DNA of 64,000 bases from contig JAANDG010000150.1 in assembly GCA_036852015.1 (NCBI GenBank), positions 203,073 to 267,072 on the forward strand. The letters run 5' to 3'. The notes below the pieces were generated by a model, which saw only the letters and a program-made list of their open reading frames with translations, searched no databases and was not told where the DNA came from. The translations under genes and the position numbers were made by a program. This DNA is from Pelodera strongyloides (taxonomy: Eukaryota > Nematoda > Chromadorea > Rhabditida > Rhabditidae). The stretch's first letter is position 1; each line of letters opens with the position of its first letter. Shown here in pieces: positions 44,127 to 55,999 of this stretch.

Positions 44127-46720
44127 ATGGGCCTTAGGCTTAGGCCTTAAAATTGGTCCTTATTGTTAGACGGCAGTTTCAAATTGCTGCGAAATAAGCA
44201 TATGTTGACCTTCTGAGTGTTGATTCAGAATTTAATGATATGTTTACACTAGCCGCGTATGTTATGTGTAAGCTGCTTTGGTTTTGGTCATGCCTTATCT
44301 ATGCTATGTCACGAAGCCTAATACTGTCTATGTGAGAAAAAGCTGTGCTGTTCGTCCTTTCTGTATGAGTTAACGACCAACAGAGCAACGTCAACCGGTA
44401 CGACTCGGACATCAAAATACCGATCGGAATAGGAATCCGACAAGGAGACATTATATAGAAATGTGTGGTGATTGTGTTCCTGTACTTGTATAAGGATGTT
44501 CATTTGATATCTACTCTATATACACTCTCTTTTTAGAATCTACAACGACCCATCGTCGCGGGGTTCCCGTTGTGCTTGTGTGAAGAACTTTGGCCCAGGA
44601 CTGTCCAATCATGCTGAGGTTGGCCATAACCGAGGGGACCTAGACCATCCAAGTCCTAAGCCCCTATCCAGGATGTTCACTCACAAGTATGAGCTGTAAT
44701 GTTAAGGAAGATTAAAGGTCTTATTATACAGTATCATCAATACATTTACAATAATCCTGCTATTTATGGGTAGATAGGTTATTGTCTAGGTAAAAAAATT
44801 TTCTACAGTACCGATATCTACTACAGTACCCTCAGTACTCTCATGTGATTCGAGGTGTTAGCGCTATCTTTATTTTCCTTTTCTTTACTTCTTGTTAGGG
44901 ATTCCCTAGTTGCCGATGAGGGCGCTAGAATAGGGCAATACCGAATATAATGACGATTTAAGTTTTTTCATATATCTTCAGCGGCAACAGAGTAAATTCG
45001 CATTTTATGTTACCAAATCGTATGAGCTTGCTTGTTTTATAATATTTAACACAAACCTTTGGAGTATGTCTATATTCACATGCCCCCACCATTACTACAT
45101 TCATAGTTTGTAGTTGTACTCTCATGCAATGTATATTATAATTTGAGGTTATCTAGTTATCTTCCGCCTACTTCTTGCTGTGATTTGTTTTTCTTTCTAA
45201 TATGTTTATAATAATTGCTACTCTGTGATCTTTTTACTTTGATTTGTTAGTTTGAGTTTTCCTGATGTTTGGTTTTACATTGGTCCTTATGATGAAGTAC
45301 CCAGAGGCCGTATTCACGAACATACAGGGATGGCTCTAGCCCAGTACTCCTGTTTGCTGTTTAATGCCTTGTAATTGTTTGTGTTTTTATCCCTAAATAG
45401 ATTCAAAATACTGTACTATTACTATATTATATTTTTCTAATATTATTAATTTTTCAATTATGATGTATCTCTCTATGTTCGTAATTCGTGTAAATACGTT
45501 TGCCTTGCTTCAGTGAATCTCCCCATATCTTCCGAGTGACTTATTATTTTGTGTTTTAATATTTTTAGTTATTATTAATTTGCAATATAATAATTTAAAA
45601 ATGAATCTGTAGGGACCATTCGGTTTTTTTGGTCGGCGAGCCATATTTTTGCGTAGTTGTCTGTCTATATTTTCCGAGTTGTCCATATAAACAGTACCAT
45701 CGATTATTGACGGAAAAAATGTTTGTAAGACATCACTAGTATTTTTCTATCTGCTGCTCGTTTTCAAATGTTCGACTATATAATTAGGTACTACTCTCAT
45801 CTTGTTATTATGCGTCTAGTCTAGTTTAGAGAGACCCGTCCTTTAGTCTAGGAAATAAGATCGTATCCTGTGTGTTTTATACGTTGAAAATATACATTTC
45901 TTTTTTCTGAGATGTTATTCACTGCATTACAGACACATACCACGCACAAAAAACGCCCGTCTTAGAGAGGCGGTACACTACACCGCATGTGTGCGCGGAA
46001 AGGTGTTCCATTTTAGTTGGCGAACGAAGCGCGGTATGTGCGCGCGACCGTAAATGGGGTGCGGCGCTGTCGCTGTCCTCTCTTTGTACACGGCGATGGC
46101 GCGGAGTTTCTCGTTGAGGTTAACTCACTAAATATGATTTGGGTACTGTATTGGATTTCTTATGTGTGTGTGTGTGAGAGCGCAGAGTACGATAGTGAAC
46201 GCAAAAAAACTTTATTGTGCAGAAAATACGCAGGAAAATATAAAGCTAGCGATTACTACTGTAGGGTTAACGTATGTAGAATATTACCATTATTTTGTAA
46301 GGAAAAATAGTCAATCGTAGACATTATGTCAGATACAAACAAGATTAAACATTAGAATATTAGCCACGGAGAGCAATTTCCAAAGAAAGGCAGTGTAAGT
46401 GAAAGTAAATAAGTAAAGTGGAAATGCTGAAAGTGGAATGAATTGTTCATGTTTTTCGATCTAATTAACATCCATTAGCATTGGATGTTTGATTTGGCAT
46501 TTGGGTATTTTGCTCTGTTTGCTAGATTCAGCGTATTTTAAAGCTGAATCTAGCAAATGGCTTGTGCGCAGACCAGGAAATACTGATGCTTATTTTTGGA
46601 ATGCGAGTGGCTGTTATATCACTTTTATCGAGCATTTAGCCAAGATTCTAGCAAATTTAAGCTTATTATATTACGGGTTATATGTCTTATTGCATAGTGT
46701 ATAATCTACACACATTATCT
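44127..46720. other. Convergent intergenic region (neuferricin / annexin 3' ends)
   Basis: 2.6 kb, AT-rich, no gene recognised. At 45303-45340 a half of a family-D end (GAGGCCGTATTCACGAACAT) is visible. The ORF at 46017-46310 has no recognisable features. Confidence 0.6.
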
Positions 46721-49700
46721 TTATTGCTTTCTGTTTCCCGTGACAAGAGCCACCAGGGCATTCTTGTAATCACCTTTGCATTCTGCGTGTACGGTGTCGA
46801 GAAGGCTCTTACTGTAGAGGCGAAGGTATTCATCTGAAAAGAGAAAGAATGACCATCTGAGGCCATATGCACGAACGAAGTGGGAGCCTCCCCTGTTGGG
46901 AGAATTTAACTCTGCGTGTGTATGATCCGTGCGATCCCTCTCCTTCTGGATCACCGGTCCCACTGGGAGCGTTAACCACTACGTGCATACGGCCACACCT
47001 TAGTTTCACGGTTTATTGGAGGTACACAAATTTCTAAGAAAAATGCGGTAATTATACAAAAGCAATCAAGTATGTCCAATCAAGTACTGTCTCGACTTTT
47101 GTACGAAAGTAGACGACGTGAAAGTGGCCTTCATCTCGCCGCGCACCTCGCCCAGTCTTCGCCAGACTCTCGCCAGTCTACCGAATGCACCGTAAGCTCC
47201 CTTTGGCGAAAACCCGGCCAATTCTTTTATCTGGTTCTGCACCAATTTTCGCATTTTCTGAGTTTTGCGCCAGGGTTCCGCCGCGCACCACCCGAGTTTC
47301 ATCTGTAGTCGATTGTTTAATTATCGATCGATTCGGGATTATCGACCCGGCGGATTACGAAACTTGTGAGGAATACTCACCCTTGATGTCCTCCATATCA
47401 ATTTCGGATCTGGAGACGAGAATGCGGATGAGGTTGCGGTCCTTGGCACCAAATCCCTGAACAACGTGATTTTACTTACGTGAAAATCAAGTGTCGTAGG
47501 CTCTTGAACCTTAGTCTGTCTGTCGTACAGTAATCAATATTTTACCACCAAAGTGCTATACCAAAGCCAATTTTTACACATAAGCGAACTCGGGGAACGA
47601 TATTCCAATGTTATTCATTTACCGTAGGATTCGATTTTAGAGTTATCAACAGCGCTTGGAGGTGCGTATATGTATACATTCAGATTTTTAAGATTTAAGG
47701 TTATACATTGTAATTTATCAGCAGATTATCATATCACTTGACGCACATCTTGGTGTTATTTACAGCGAAATACCGGCTGTTTTTTGAAACGCATCGAGTA
47801 TACAAGCGTACCTATGCATCATATGCAAATGAGCATAATTTTGCATAGAAATTGACTCCAATTCGGCCCCACTTATAATACATAAGAAAATCTGCTGATA
47901 AATTACAATGTATACAATGTACTAGTCCACGATGCGTTTCAAAAACTGGGCGGCGTTTCGCTTTAATATATAGTTTATCCACACCCACCTTGACCGCGTT
48001 ATGAATCTGGTTGGCGAAGTAGGCGGGCGTGTTGAGGGCCACGTTGTGGAGGGCGACAAGGAGAGTCCTAGCGTCGGAGGAGAACTCCTTCTCGATATAT
48101 TTATCGAATGACTTTCCCGTCAATCTCTCGTACTCCTTGAAGAGGAGCCGAAGTTGGGAGTAGTTGGCGGTACAGAGGATGCGAATCTGCAAGAAAGTGT
48201 GGTAACACGCGGTCGTTTTTCGCGTACTCGTAAATATCGTGTAGTTTTTCGTACGTACATGCGTGAACTGTTCATGCGAGGGTGCCAGGACAGTGTAAAA
48301 CCCAGTAAAACGCAAATGTGGCAACCTAACCATATGTGCCATATGTGCGGGGGTATGCCATGGGTGTGTACCATGTACCTGTACTGTCTTAGTAGATAGG
48401 GTGTGACTAGGAGATGATGCAGAAAGTGACAAGATTTTAAAGTAAAAATTTTCAAAACCAACCTTATCCAACTTCTCCTTCTTGTCGATGCCGTGGGCAA
48501 ATTCCGCAGCCAACTGAATATGTACAGCTTAGGTAACTTCGTAATTCCCCCTATCTCTTCTTTTCCGCTGTCTATCTCACTCTCTCTCTCTCTCCCCCTC
48601 TCTCTCTCTCTCTCTCTCTCCCTCGCTCTCTCAGCTCTCTCGCTACTTGAATCATGCTCCTAGACTCCTAAGCCATAGTCCTAATCATCCCAACCTGTGT
48701 TGCCTGACTGGGTTCGACATGTTGTCTTTCGTCTCTCTTCCCATGAATTAGTGTTACCAAAAGTGATTTGAAGTCTCCAGAAGTATCAGCACCGACTGCC
48801 TCCTCCAGACTACGATTGTAGAGAGTGTGGAAACTGAAATAGAAACAAATCAGCTCCATGTCGATTGATTTCGATATTATTGCGGTTTGCGTTAGCAGGG
48901 CGGCGTAGCCATTTTTCGTCGCACAACTCTTTTTCTGCTTTGGGTACGCAGCGCGCAACTGAGTGAGAAGATCACTGTTGTAAGTCAACGTTGGAGAAAC
49001 AATTTTCATGCAGTGACAATACGTGTAAATCTCTCCGAGTTCGAGAAAAATAGGAACTTATATATTTGAAAAGTCTGACGTTGGTACTATCTCGTCTCGT
49101 GCATCAATATAATATGATCGAAAGATATTCAGTAACTTAATTGAATTGCCGTAGTTTAAATTGTCGTGCACAAATTGATATGAGTATCTTGGAAATAAGA
49201 TTAATAAGGAGCGCGGAATAGCATTGCAATATACTCAAACGCACGTGTTTCTGGCGAACTCGATCTCCTCATTGGTTCTTGTGCTCAGAATTTCAATTAG
49301 AGTCTTCTCGTCGGTTCCTAGACCCTAAAATAGAAACAGATTTACTGACAAGTAAAGTAAAATTTGGGGTACTTTCTAAAGCTTCTTAGCCCTTATACTC
49401 CTTCGTATAGATGTAGATATCCTCACTCATAACCTACAATTTGCATCATGACACTCCAAATTCGCACATTGCGCACCTATTTTAAAGGGAATGTGTACCC
49501 ACTTTCTTATCATATTACTTATGGAAAGCCCAATTCGTATACCACATTTGCGGGAATTTTTACCCGTTGTTCACACTCGTTTCCAATGGAAAGCCTAATT
49601 TGCCTACGGCCTACCAAATTTGCATATTGCATACCTATTTTAAACGGAATGTGTAACCACTTTCCTATCCCTTTACTTCTGGAAAGCCTAATTAGCATAC

Positions 49701-52700
49701 CAGATTTGCGGGAATTTTTTACTCGTTGTTCATACCCGTTTCCCAGGAAAAAGCCTAATTTGCCTACCAAATTTACATACTGCATGCATATTTTAAAGGG
49801 AATGTTTACCCCTTTTACTATCCTTTTACTTGTGAAAAGACTAATTTGCATACCAAATTTGCATACTTACCTTGACAGCTTTGTGCAATGCCATCGCATC
49901 CTCCTTTGCTGGTGTGTGCATAAGGGATAAAATGACCATTTCCAGACCTCCGCTCAGTTCTTTAGCCAAAACGTCCTCAAGGTCTTTTCCCGTCACTTGT
50001 TTGTAAGGAGTGCGAAGCTAAAAATGATTTGAATAGGAGAGAAAATATTTTATTAAATATTAATGCGTAAAGAATCCCAAGTAAAGTATTGTAGCTGTTG
50101 CAGTAGGTACTAGTAACTAGTAACCTCACACGGGTTTGAACCTTGGCCGCCTTACTGCGAGGCTAGTGCGATACCGATTACTCTATATGGCTACTAAATA
50201 GTAGATAGCAGTGATCGAAAGAAGAATGACGTCTGGCTCACGAAAAGATGAATATGGTGGAATTTTAGCTTGCACCTGAACTCGTCAACCGGACCTTTTA
50301 AAGTGCGTGTATACTAAAGAACCCACCATTTGTCGCTGAGCATTGTTGATTTTGACCAAAAAGTCGATGATAATGTCCTTGTTCACTTCCTTAAAATCAG
50401 GAAATCAATCAATGAAAATGCTTTCATAATGCACCATTACCTATTGTTCAGTAGAATGAAGAACGTGTATTCGTGTACAAAAAAATAATTGCTGCATTAC
50501 CCCTTCGCGGGGCCCTGAAGGACAATTCTAGCTTGCCTAACTTGCGCTTTTTGTACCCAAATGCTTACAGTACCTAACTGTAATCCTTTTTAAAGCGAAA
50601 TGCTAGCCCCTTTGGAAAATTTGCATATGATAAGCAAATCCTATGTATCCTATGCTAATTTTGTACGATCGTCCACGACAATCGTACAAAATTAGCATAG
50701 GATACATAGGATTTGCTTATCATATGCAAATTTTCCAAAGAGGCTAGCATTTCGCTTTAAACCTTGTAATAGACCCACTTAAACTATATGTGTGATAAAA
50801 AAAAGGTACCTTTTTCTTCAATGCTTTCTGTAATTCGTCAATATATCGCCCTTCTTCGAATGAAGCAGAAGGATGAATTGTTCCGCGAAACATGACAATC
50901 TTAAATAAAATACGACTGTTATATCATTAATCTTACACTTACACCTACAAATGAGACCCAACCCAAGCAAAAGACTCGTATAGGATTTGGGTCGAAACGG
51001 GGTATCATTTGAAAACATGATTGATTCATTTATCACCTTCACTTATCAAACCTATTTCCTTTATATTATTGATTTATTATATAAGTGATTACTTCTATAA
51101 TATATAATGGTGAATTATATAAGCGACTTTATTATATTAAAATTAAACTCTTTATTCACAGAGAGAAAGGCAGGAAACTGTATAGACTTAGTGAGTAAGA
51201 GAAAAAAGCTATAGATATTGATACACAGTACTAGTCATATGCTTTGTGCACTGCATAGTTAGCGGAACCGTTCGTCAAATACGATTTCTTGTAGGAAAAA
51301 TACACATCATGGGGTTTCCAAGTATGGTGAAAATCTACAGTATTTTGGAACTACAAGAGAATTTTTTTTTAATTTTCCATATTATATATGCAGGTTTCGT
51401 GCAGAAATACGGTAGTATTGACAGAATCACCCGAATTTTTGGGATACTTGGAAACCCCCATCGTTCCAGCTACCGCATACACGTTCAACATATATATTAA
51501 ACTCTTTATACACAGAGTAAGCTTCAACAATACAATAAGCATAAAGGATTTAAAATATTAGGCAAAAAATATTAAAACTATAAGCGAAACAAAAGAAACT
51601 GAACAACATAAATGTTGACAAAAGGGCTATGGTTTGTTTGAATGTTGAATGGTAGTTTTGAAGTGTTTGTGTGATTTTGTTTGTAGGAACTTGGGAATGC
51701 GAACGCTATTGAACATTGTACAATACCAATTGGAAATAGACAAACAGAGACGAGTGGACATAAGAGAAAACCCCCATATGAGTAATACTTGAATTGATTG
51801 GAAATACATAGAGGAACGTCTGCGCTTGTGCCGCCCTGTTTTCGCACCTACTTGCCCAACGTAAGAGGAAAACAACGCAATAGTCTTGTGCGGCAGTGGT
51901 GCCAAAGGTGTGCCAATTTAGAGCGAGTCACATCTACATATTTTGCATAATATAGAAATCATATAGAATAAGATAATGTCTCTCACCTTGGGTAAGTGGA
52001 AATCTGTTCTCCAAATATCGGTCATAGTTTTTTATAAGTATCAGTTTACTATCGGCACTTTTTCATAACAACGAACTCTTATTTAGTATAGAATAGTAAA
52101 AATAGATGCCAGAGATAGTGCCTATTCAGTAAGAGAATATTAGTCGTCTAGGATAGTATAGGATAGTACTTATCGCACCGATTGGTACTTCGTAAAGGAT
52201 GATAGAATTCTAGTAGGATAGTAGCCGCACTTAGATATTACTAGAAGAATTTAGTATTGGAACAGCAATGTTTTGCATCTGCCGGTCGAAAACAAAAACC
52301 TCTCTCTATGCTTGCCTAGGTAATAGTACTACTAAATCGAGTTGGAAATTTGTCGTGCATATGTAATTCGGTAAAAACCTTTGGAAAATGATTTTGCGGT
52401 GAACAAAAGGGGCTCGATAATAGTGAAATGCCAAAATAGTACGGAAGATTGAAACACTATTACTAGACCCTCTGCTGAAGGAATTTAGACCTACAGGCTA
52501 CGGTAGGTTCAGTTACTCTTATATAATAGAACCCCAAGTACCGTAATTTTTGGTTGATCAATCAATAAGCCAATTAAAATAAATTTATAACTACTCACTA
52601 CTGTAACATACAAGTGCCGAGCTTACAATTAGTGCAAAAAGCTAATCTAGCCCAATAAATCAAAAAATCTAAATGTATAAAAAATTATACGTGGTGAGTT

Positions 52701-54977
52701 TTCACTTTGTTTTCAACGGCAATTTAGTGAGGATATGAAATATCTACTTGAATCAGTGAAATACCGGTCGGTTTCTGAGACGCATCGTGAACAACTGAAT
52801 TCTTACGTAGTTATGCTAATTTGCTCGAATTTAGCTCGATTTTTCATTCTAATTTATGTTCATTTGCATAAGCTGTATAAGAATTCTGGCCAACTCGATG
52901 TGTTTCGAAAACTGGCATTAAATATATAAGTAAATATTGATTACCTAAGAAGGTGGTCAAGATACATTACAAGGTAAATTCTAATTAATCAATCAATAAT
53001 CTAATTCAGCTAAATTAATAATATTTACAAAATCACCCACCACACTCCAAGTCTCGGGCGACATTTTCTAACGGTTCAGGTTTGAAATGAAATTTTAGGG
53101 ACCGTGTTTCAATTTTCAAACTATGCGTATAGGTTTTCTATTAAAAACCAATTCCCCCTCCTTGCTATTTTTCTATTCCACAAAACCCATATAATATATT
53201 GCAGAGGAACAAATACAAACATAATTCGTCATCAAAAGATAAACAGAATTTTGATGTCCCGCGTATAGCCATAAAAGTTAACAGGTTCGCAGTTTTTGTA
53301 GATACGTAGAGCTTTTTCCACAAGAAACGTTGATTTTGTTCATTTTCAACGAGGAAGAGGAAAGATTATAAGTAAAAATGGGCCAGTAAACTTATAGAAA
53401 ATAGTTTAGATTAGGTACAAGATGATGTAGAAAAGTGATACGCTCTCTCCACTTTGATCAAAATTGACTGGTCCATGCAAAAAACATCATGATCTTTTTT
53501 AGATGTGAAATATCAATATGCCTGTGAAAAGCATTTTTCACTGTGTAGGTGTAAGTACTGTACTAATGACTTTATGATGGTACTGATACATACTCATTAC
53601 TCATGCATACACGTAGGTTGACTAAACATTCTAGTTTATGTTGAGTACATACCCCTCAAATACGAGAGTAAGAATGCTTGATAACGCAAAGTAGAAAACA
53701 CGCTGGTAGGTCATTAGACCTAATAAATGTACACACTATTACAAAAAAGTAAAGGATAACAGGGAATATTTTATCAATAAAATGATATAAGTATGATGAA
53801 ATGTACATGCTAAACCAGAGTGTAGAGTTGTGGCTAATCGTTGGATTACCGGAAAGGTGAAACGCCTTTTGTGAATGTTCACGGCTTCAAGGTCAAGCGC
53901 GGCGTTTTGTACATAAAAGAACGGTTTTGCGGATTTATGGATAATTTTTCAATGAAACAACTTGTAGCTCTTTCTGCTATTTTCAATGTTTAATCTGTGA
54001 GCTGAAACTGGGTATGAGAAAAAAGCCAAAGCTAAAAAAAACTAAAAATGTGAGCTAAAATGCATATGATAAAAATAAAATGTGGCTAATGACAAGCCAA
54101 AATGCTACGATGAATTAGAAAAAAGGAATACAGTCTATACATTTGAAAACGTTAGCCATACCTACAACCTAACTACCTACAGTTTATATACACCGAATGT
54201 GTCTGACTCATGGTCAGGTTGAGTCATCTGACTATCAAATCAAGTGTACTTTCAAGTAAGATTAACTAGCATTTGAAGATGAAACAATAAATAAACAATT
54301 ATTATTTTCCCTTTATACTATGGAACGTGCAATTATGATCGAGTCATCCGGGTGAGTCAGAACTTACATAGTTGAGTAATTTGGCTTTGGAAATCTGACA
54401 CATTTCAATTAGCGGGTGAGTGTGTCTATGTGGGGTAAATCGGTAAATGTGTGAAAAATAAAATAAAAATGTATGTGTTGCACCTGGCACGCCAGCCGTG
54501 CTTCCTATCCTTCCTATTCTATTTCCTTTAATTCAATGCTGTACTTGGAGTATTTTTGGCTTACAATAAGTATCTACGTGATAGAATGAAAACGTAAATG
54601 CGAGACATAAACCTGGGTTTCTTAGGCCAGTAAGGTTATGAAATGGACAGATCCAGATTTGTCTAGCAGGTCGGGATAAAATACACTACCTACGCTAAAA
54701 AAGACGAAGTGACGCGGCGCTCGAATGGCTCTGGAGGTTTGCGTTTGCGCCGCCGTATTATTTTCGAAGAACATTCGACGAGTGGGCCAAAACAGCGCCA
54801 TACTCTAGCGGCGCTTGAGCCCTTGGAGCGCCGCGGGTTTTAAGTTTTAAGTTGTATAATAATAAACATAAAACAAAATATTCAAATTACCTCTTCTCTC
54901 TCGTCAATGACGCGCAGGATTTTATGCTTATGCGGACCGCAAAAGCAGATTTTGCGGGCAACCTTGCCGGCTTTCAT
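46721..54977 (-). CDS. Annexin, 9 shared exons plus alternative first exons (318 aa core)
   Basis: A Ca2+-dependent phospholipid-binding protein acting at cytosolic membrane faces. Shared exons in coding order: 50810-50899, 50327-50389, 49871-50017, 49245-49324, 48695-48833, 48463-48513, 47989-48186, 47381-47456, 46721-46833 (957 nt with TAA). Four annexin repeats are visible. Repeat 1 has [17 protein letters not shown] but lacks a GxGT calcium loop. Repeat 2 keeps [21 protein letters not shown] and [11 protein letters not shown]. Repeat 3 ([20 protein letters not shown]) has a divergent loop. Repeat 4 has [20 protein letters not shown] (GAKD for GTKD/GTDE) and ends [14 protein letters not shown]. 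Only repeat 2 has a textbook type II site, so calcium dependence may be reduced. Three possible first coding exons all end in phase 0 and can join the first shared exon; they are listed separately. Introns hold several repeats. Confidence 0.93.
46857..46996. mobile_element. Foldback element, family D-like
   Basis: TGAGGCCATATGCACGAACG at the left and CACTACGTGCATACGGCCACA at the right, with inner GTGGGAGCCTCCC / GGTCCCACTGGGAG. It lies just inside the last annexin intron. Confidence 0.65.
47759..47966. mobile_element. Foldback MITE, family A, with inverted flank copy inside
   Basis: Ends ACAGCGAAATACCGGCTG and GGCGGCGTTTCGCTTTAA. The interior carries AATCTGCTGATAAATTACAATG (47889-47910), the exact inverse of flanking DNA at 47706-47727. 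Confidence 0.8.
48560..48645. repeat. (CT)n microsatellite
   Basis: Long CTCTCTCT runs with CCCC breaks in an annexin intron. Confidence 0.95.
49450..49866. repeat. Tandem repeat, about 155 bp x 2.7, in an annexin intron
   Basis: Units start at CCAAATTCGCACATTGC (49455), CCAAATTTGCATATTGC (about 49614) and CCAAATTTACATACTGC (about 49766). They share ATTTTAAAGGGAATGTGTACCC and GGAAAGCCTAATT. The repeat runs up to the donor side of the exon 49871-50017. ORFs through it are artefacts. Confidence 0.85.
50112..50196 (-). repeat. tRNA-like sequence / SINE head
   Basis: Minus strand has a B box GGTTCAAACCC with a pairable T stem and an A-box-like TAGAGTAATCGG. The anticodon arm (GCCT ... AGGC) is weak and no clean acceptor stem is seen, so it is a decayed tRNA or SINE. 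Confidence 0.45.
50590..50760. mobile_element. Long near-perfect hairpin element, family C (copy 2)
   Basis: TTAAAGCGAAATGCTAGCCC ... AATTTTGTACGAT / inverse ... TTTCGCTTTAA, with TTAA at both ends. The arms are almost perfectly complementary over about 80 bp, with a short CGTCCACGACA loop. Very close in sequence to 36391-36566, implying recent movement. Confidence 0.9.
51246..51480. mobile_element. Foldback with ATGGGGTTTCCAAGTA ends
   Basis: ATGGGGTTTCCAAGTATGG near 51309 and its inverse ATACTTGGAAACCCCCAT near 51450, around AT-rich DNA. Inner segments CTACAGTATTTTGGAAC and GAAATACGGTAG also mirror each other. No second copy was noticed. Confidence 0.55.
51987..52025 (-). other. Annexin candidate first exon a (13 codons)
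   Basis: [13 protein letters not shown] then GTGAGA. Phase 0; nearest of the three to the shared exons. No acceptor is visible just upstream, so it would be a promoter-proximal exon. Confidence 0.6.
52755..52923. mobile_element. Foldback MITE, family A, degenerate
   Basis: AGTGAAATACCGGTCGG at the left and CGAAAACTGGCATTAAA at the right. The middle keeps TTCTAATTTATGTTCATTTGCATAAGC. Terminal bases are lost. Confidence 0.7.
53041..53064 (-). other. Annexin candidate first exon b (8 codons)
   Basis: MSPETWSV then GTGGGTG, phase 0. A weak acceptor (CCGTTAG) precedes AAA-ATG, compatible with trans-splicing. Short heads like this are usual for invertebrate annexins. Confidence 0.6.
54891..54977 (-). 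other. Annexin candidate first exon c (29 codons, Cys/His-rich)
   Basis: [20 protein letters not shown] followed by LRVIDEREE and GTAATT, phase 0. The basic Cys/His segment is unlike the other two heads. It could instead be the start of a different short transcript, since 4 kb separates it from the first shared exon. Confidence 0.5.
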
Positions 54978-55179
54978 TTTGTAAAATATTTTCTTTATAT
55001 TAAAGAAAATAAATAATCATTTTGGTCGAGAGTTCGCTTTGAACGAATAAAAGGAGTTGTTCATTTCAATGGAATTACTGTCCGTATGTGTCTGCAACCT
55101 CTACAGTTAGGATTCTATCTCTGATTGGTATGCTTCTCATGCTACTCTCAGCATTTACCTAAATTGTTGTTAATCACTG

Positions 55180-55381
55180 GGGTTTTCTCTCTCTCTATCT
55201 CTCCATCTCTCTCCCTCTCCCTCCCCCCCCCCCCCTCTCTCTCACTATCACTTCAAATGTTGTGCCGTTCAGCTTCCACTCGCAGGTAAACTGTTGATCA
55301 CCATCTAGCTCTTGCTCTTGCTCCCTTCCTCGTCGCTCTCTTTCTCTCTCGACATGACTCTCTTTCACGCTCTCTCTCTAT

Positions 55382-55429
<48 letters not shown>

Positions 55430-55480
55430 ATTCTTTCTCTCTTTATCCTTTCCTCTCTCTCTCTCCCTTCCCCTCTTTAT
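55180..55480. repeat. CT-rich microsatellite tract
   Basis: CTCTCTCT with CCCCCCCC and CTCTTTCTCT interruptions. Low-complexity ORFs occur on both strands. Confidence 0.95.
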
Positions 55481-55818
55481 ACATAATGATTGTCCTTTTC
55501 CATAGAACTCCAAACAGCATCCTTTTTATTCCGGAATCTAGTAATCGGGTAACTATTTCCAAAAGGCAAAAAGTGCTTGTTTGATAATAACGGAATTTCC
55601 ATCTCTCCCCTTTCAAAATAAACCATTCAATTGTTAGAGAATGCCAGATGACTTATACCCTGGAACTTTTCATTACAAAAGACCGCGAACAGTAATTTTG
55701 GGTTTTGTAAGGTTGAGAAAGGGCAAAAAAAAGTATGAATTCGCTATTAGTCACGGACAAAAATATGGAAAGGATGGGGGAAATATACAGCTAGTCAAGT
55801 TAGTGATCTGTGTATCTT

Positions 55819-55999
55819 TTAAGCGAAATACCGGCCGGTTTTTGGAAAGACACGACACGAAACACATCGAGTACCCAGCATCATTATGCAGCGTATGCAA
55901 ATGAACATAAATTAGGATAAAAAAATCGAGCTAAAATCGAGCAAATTAGCATAAATAATCCACGATGCGTTTCAAAAACCGGCCGGTATTTCGCTTTAA
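55819..55999. mobile_element. Foldback MITE, family A
   Basis: TTAAGCGAAATACCGGCCGG and CCGGCCGGTATTTCGCTTTAA ends, with TTTTTGGAAAGACACGACACG a local variant of the inner repeat and AAAAATCGAGCTAAAATCGAGC in the centre. Confidence 0.85.

Noticed and set aside
48120..48513. 126-codon ORF overlapping annexin exons
   Set aside because: A shadow frame of the annexin exons 47989-48186 and 48463-48513 and the intron between them.
49448..49930. 160-codon ORF
   Set aside because: It runs through the 155-bp tandem repeat and across the donor of an annexin exon coded on the other strand.
55298..55584. Arg/Glu-rich and Ser/Leu-rich ORFs
   Set aside because: Translations of a CT microsatellite.
55641..55904. 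87-codon ORF starting MPDDLYPGTFHYK
   Set aside because: Its C-terminal third is foldback MITE sequence, and no splice partner or family was found.
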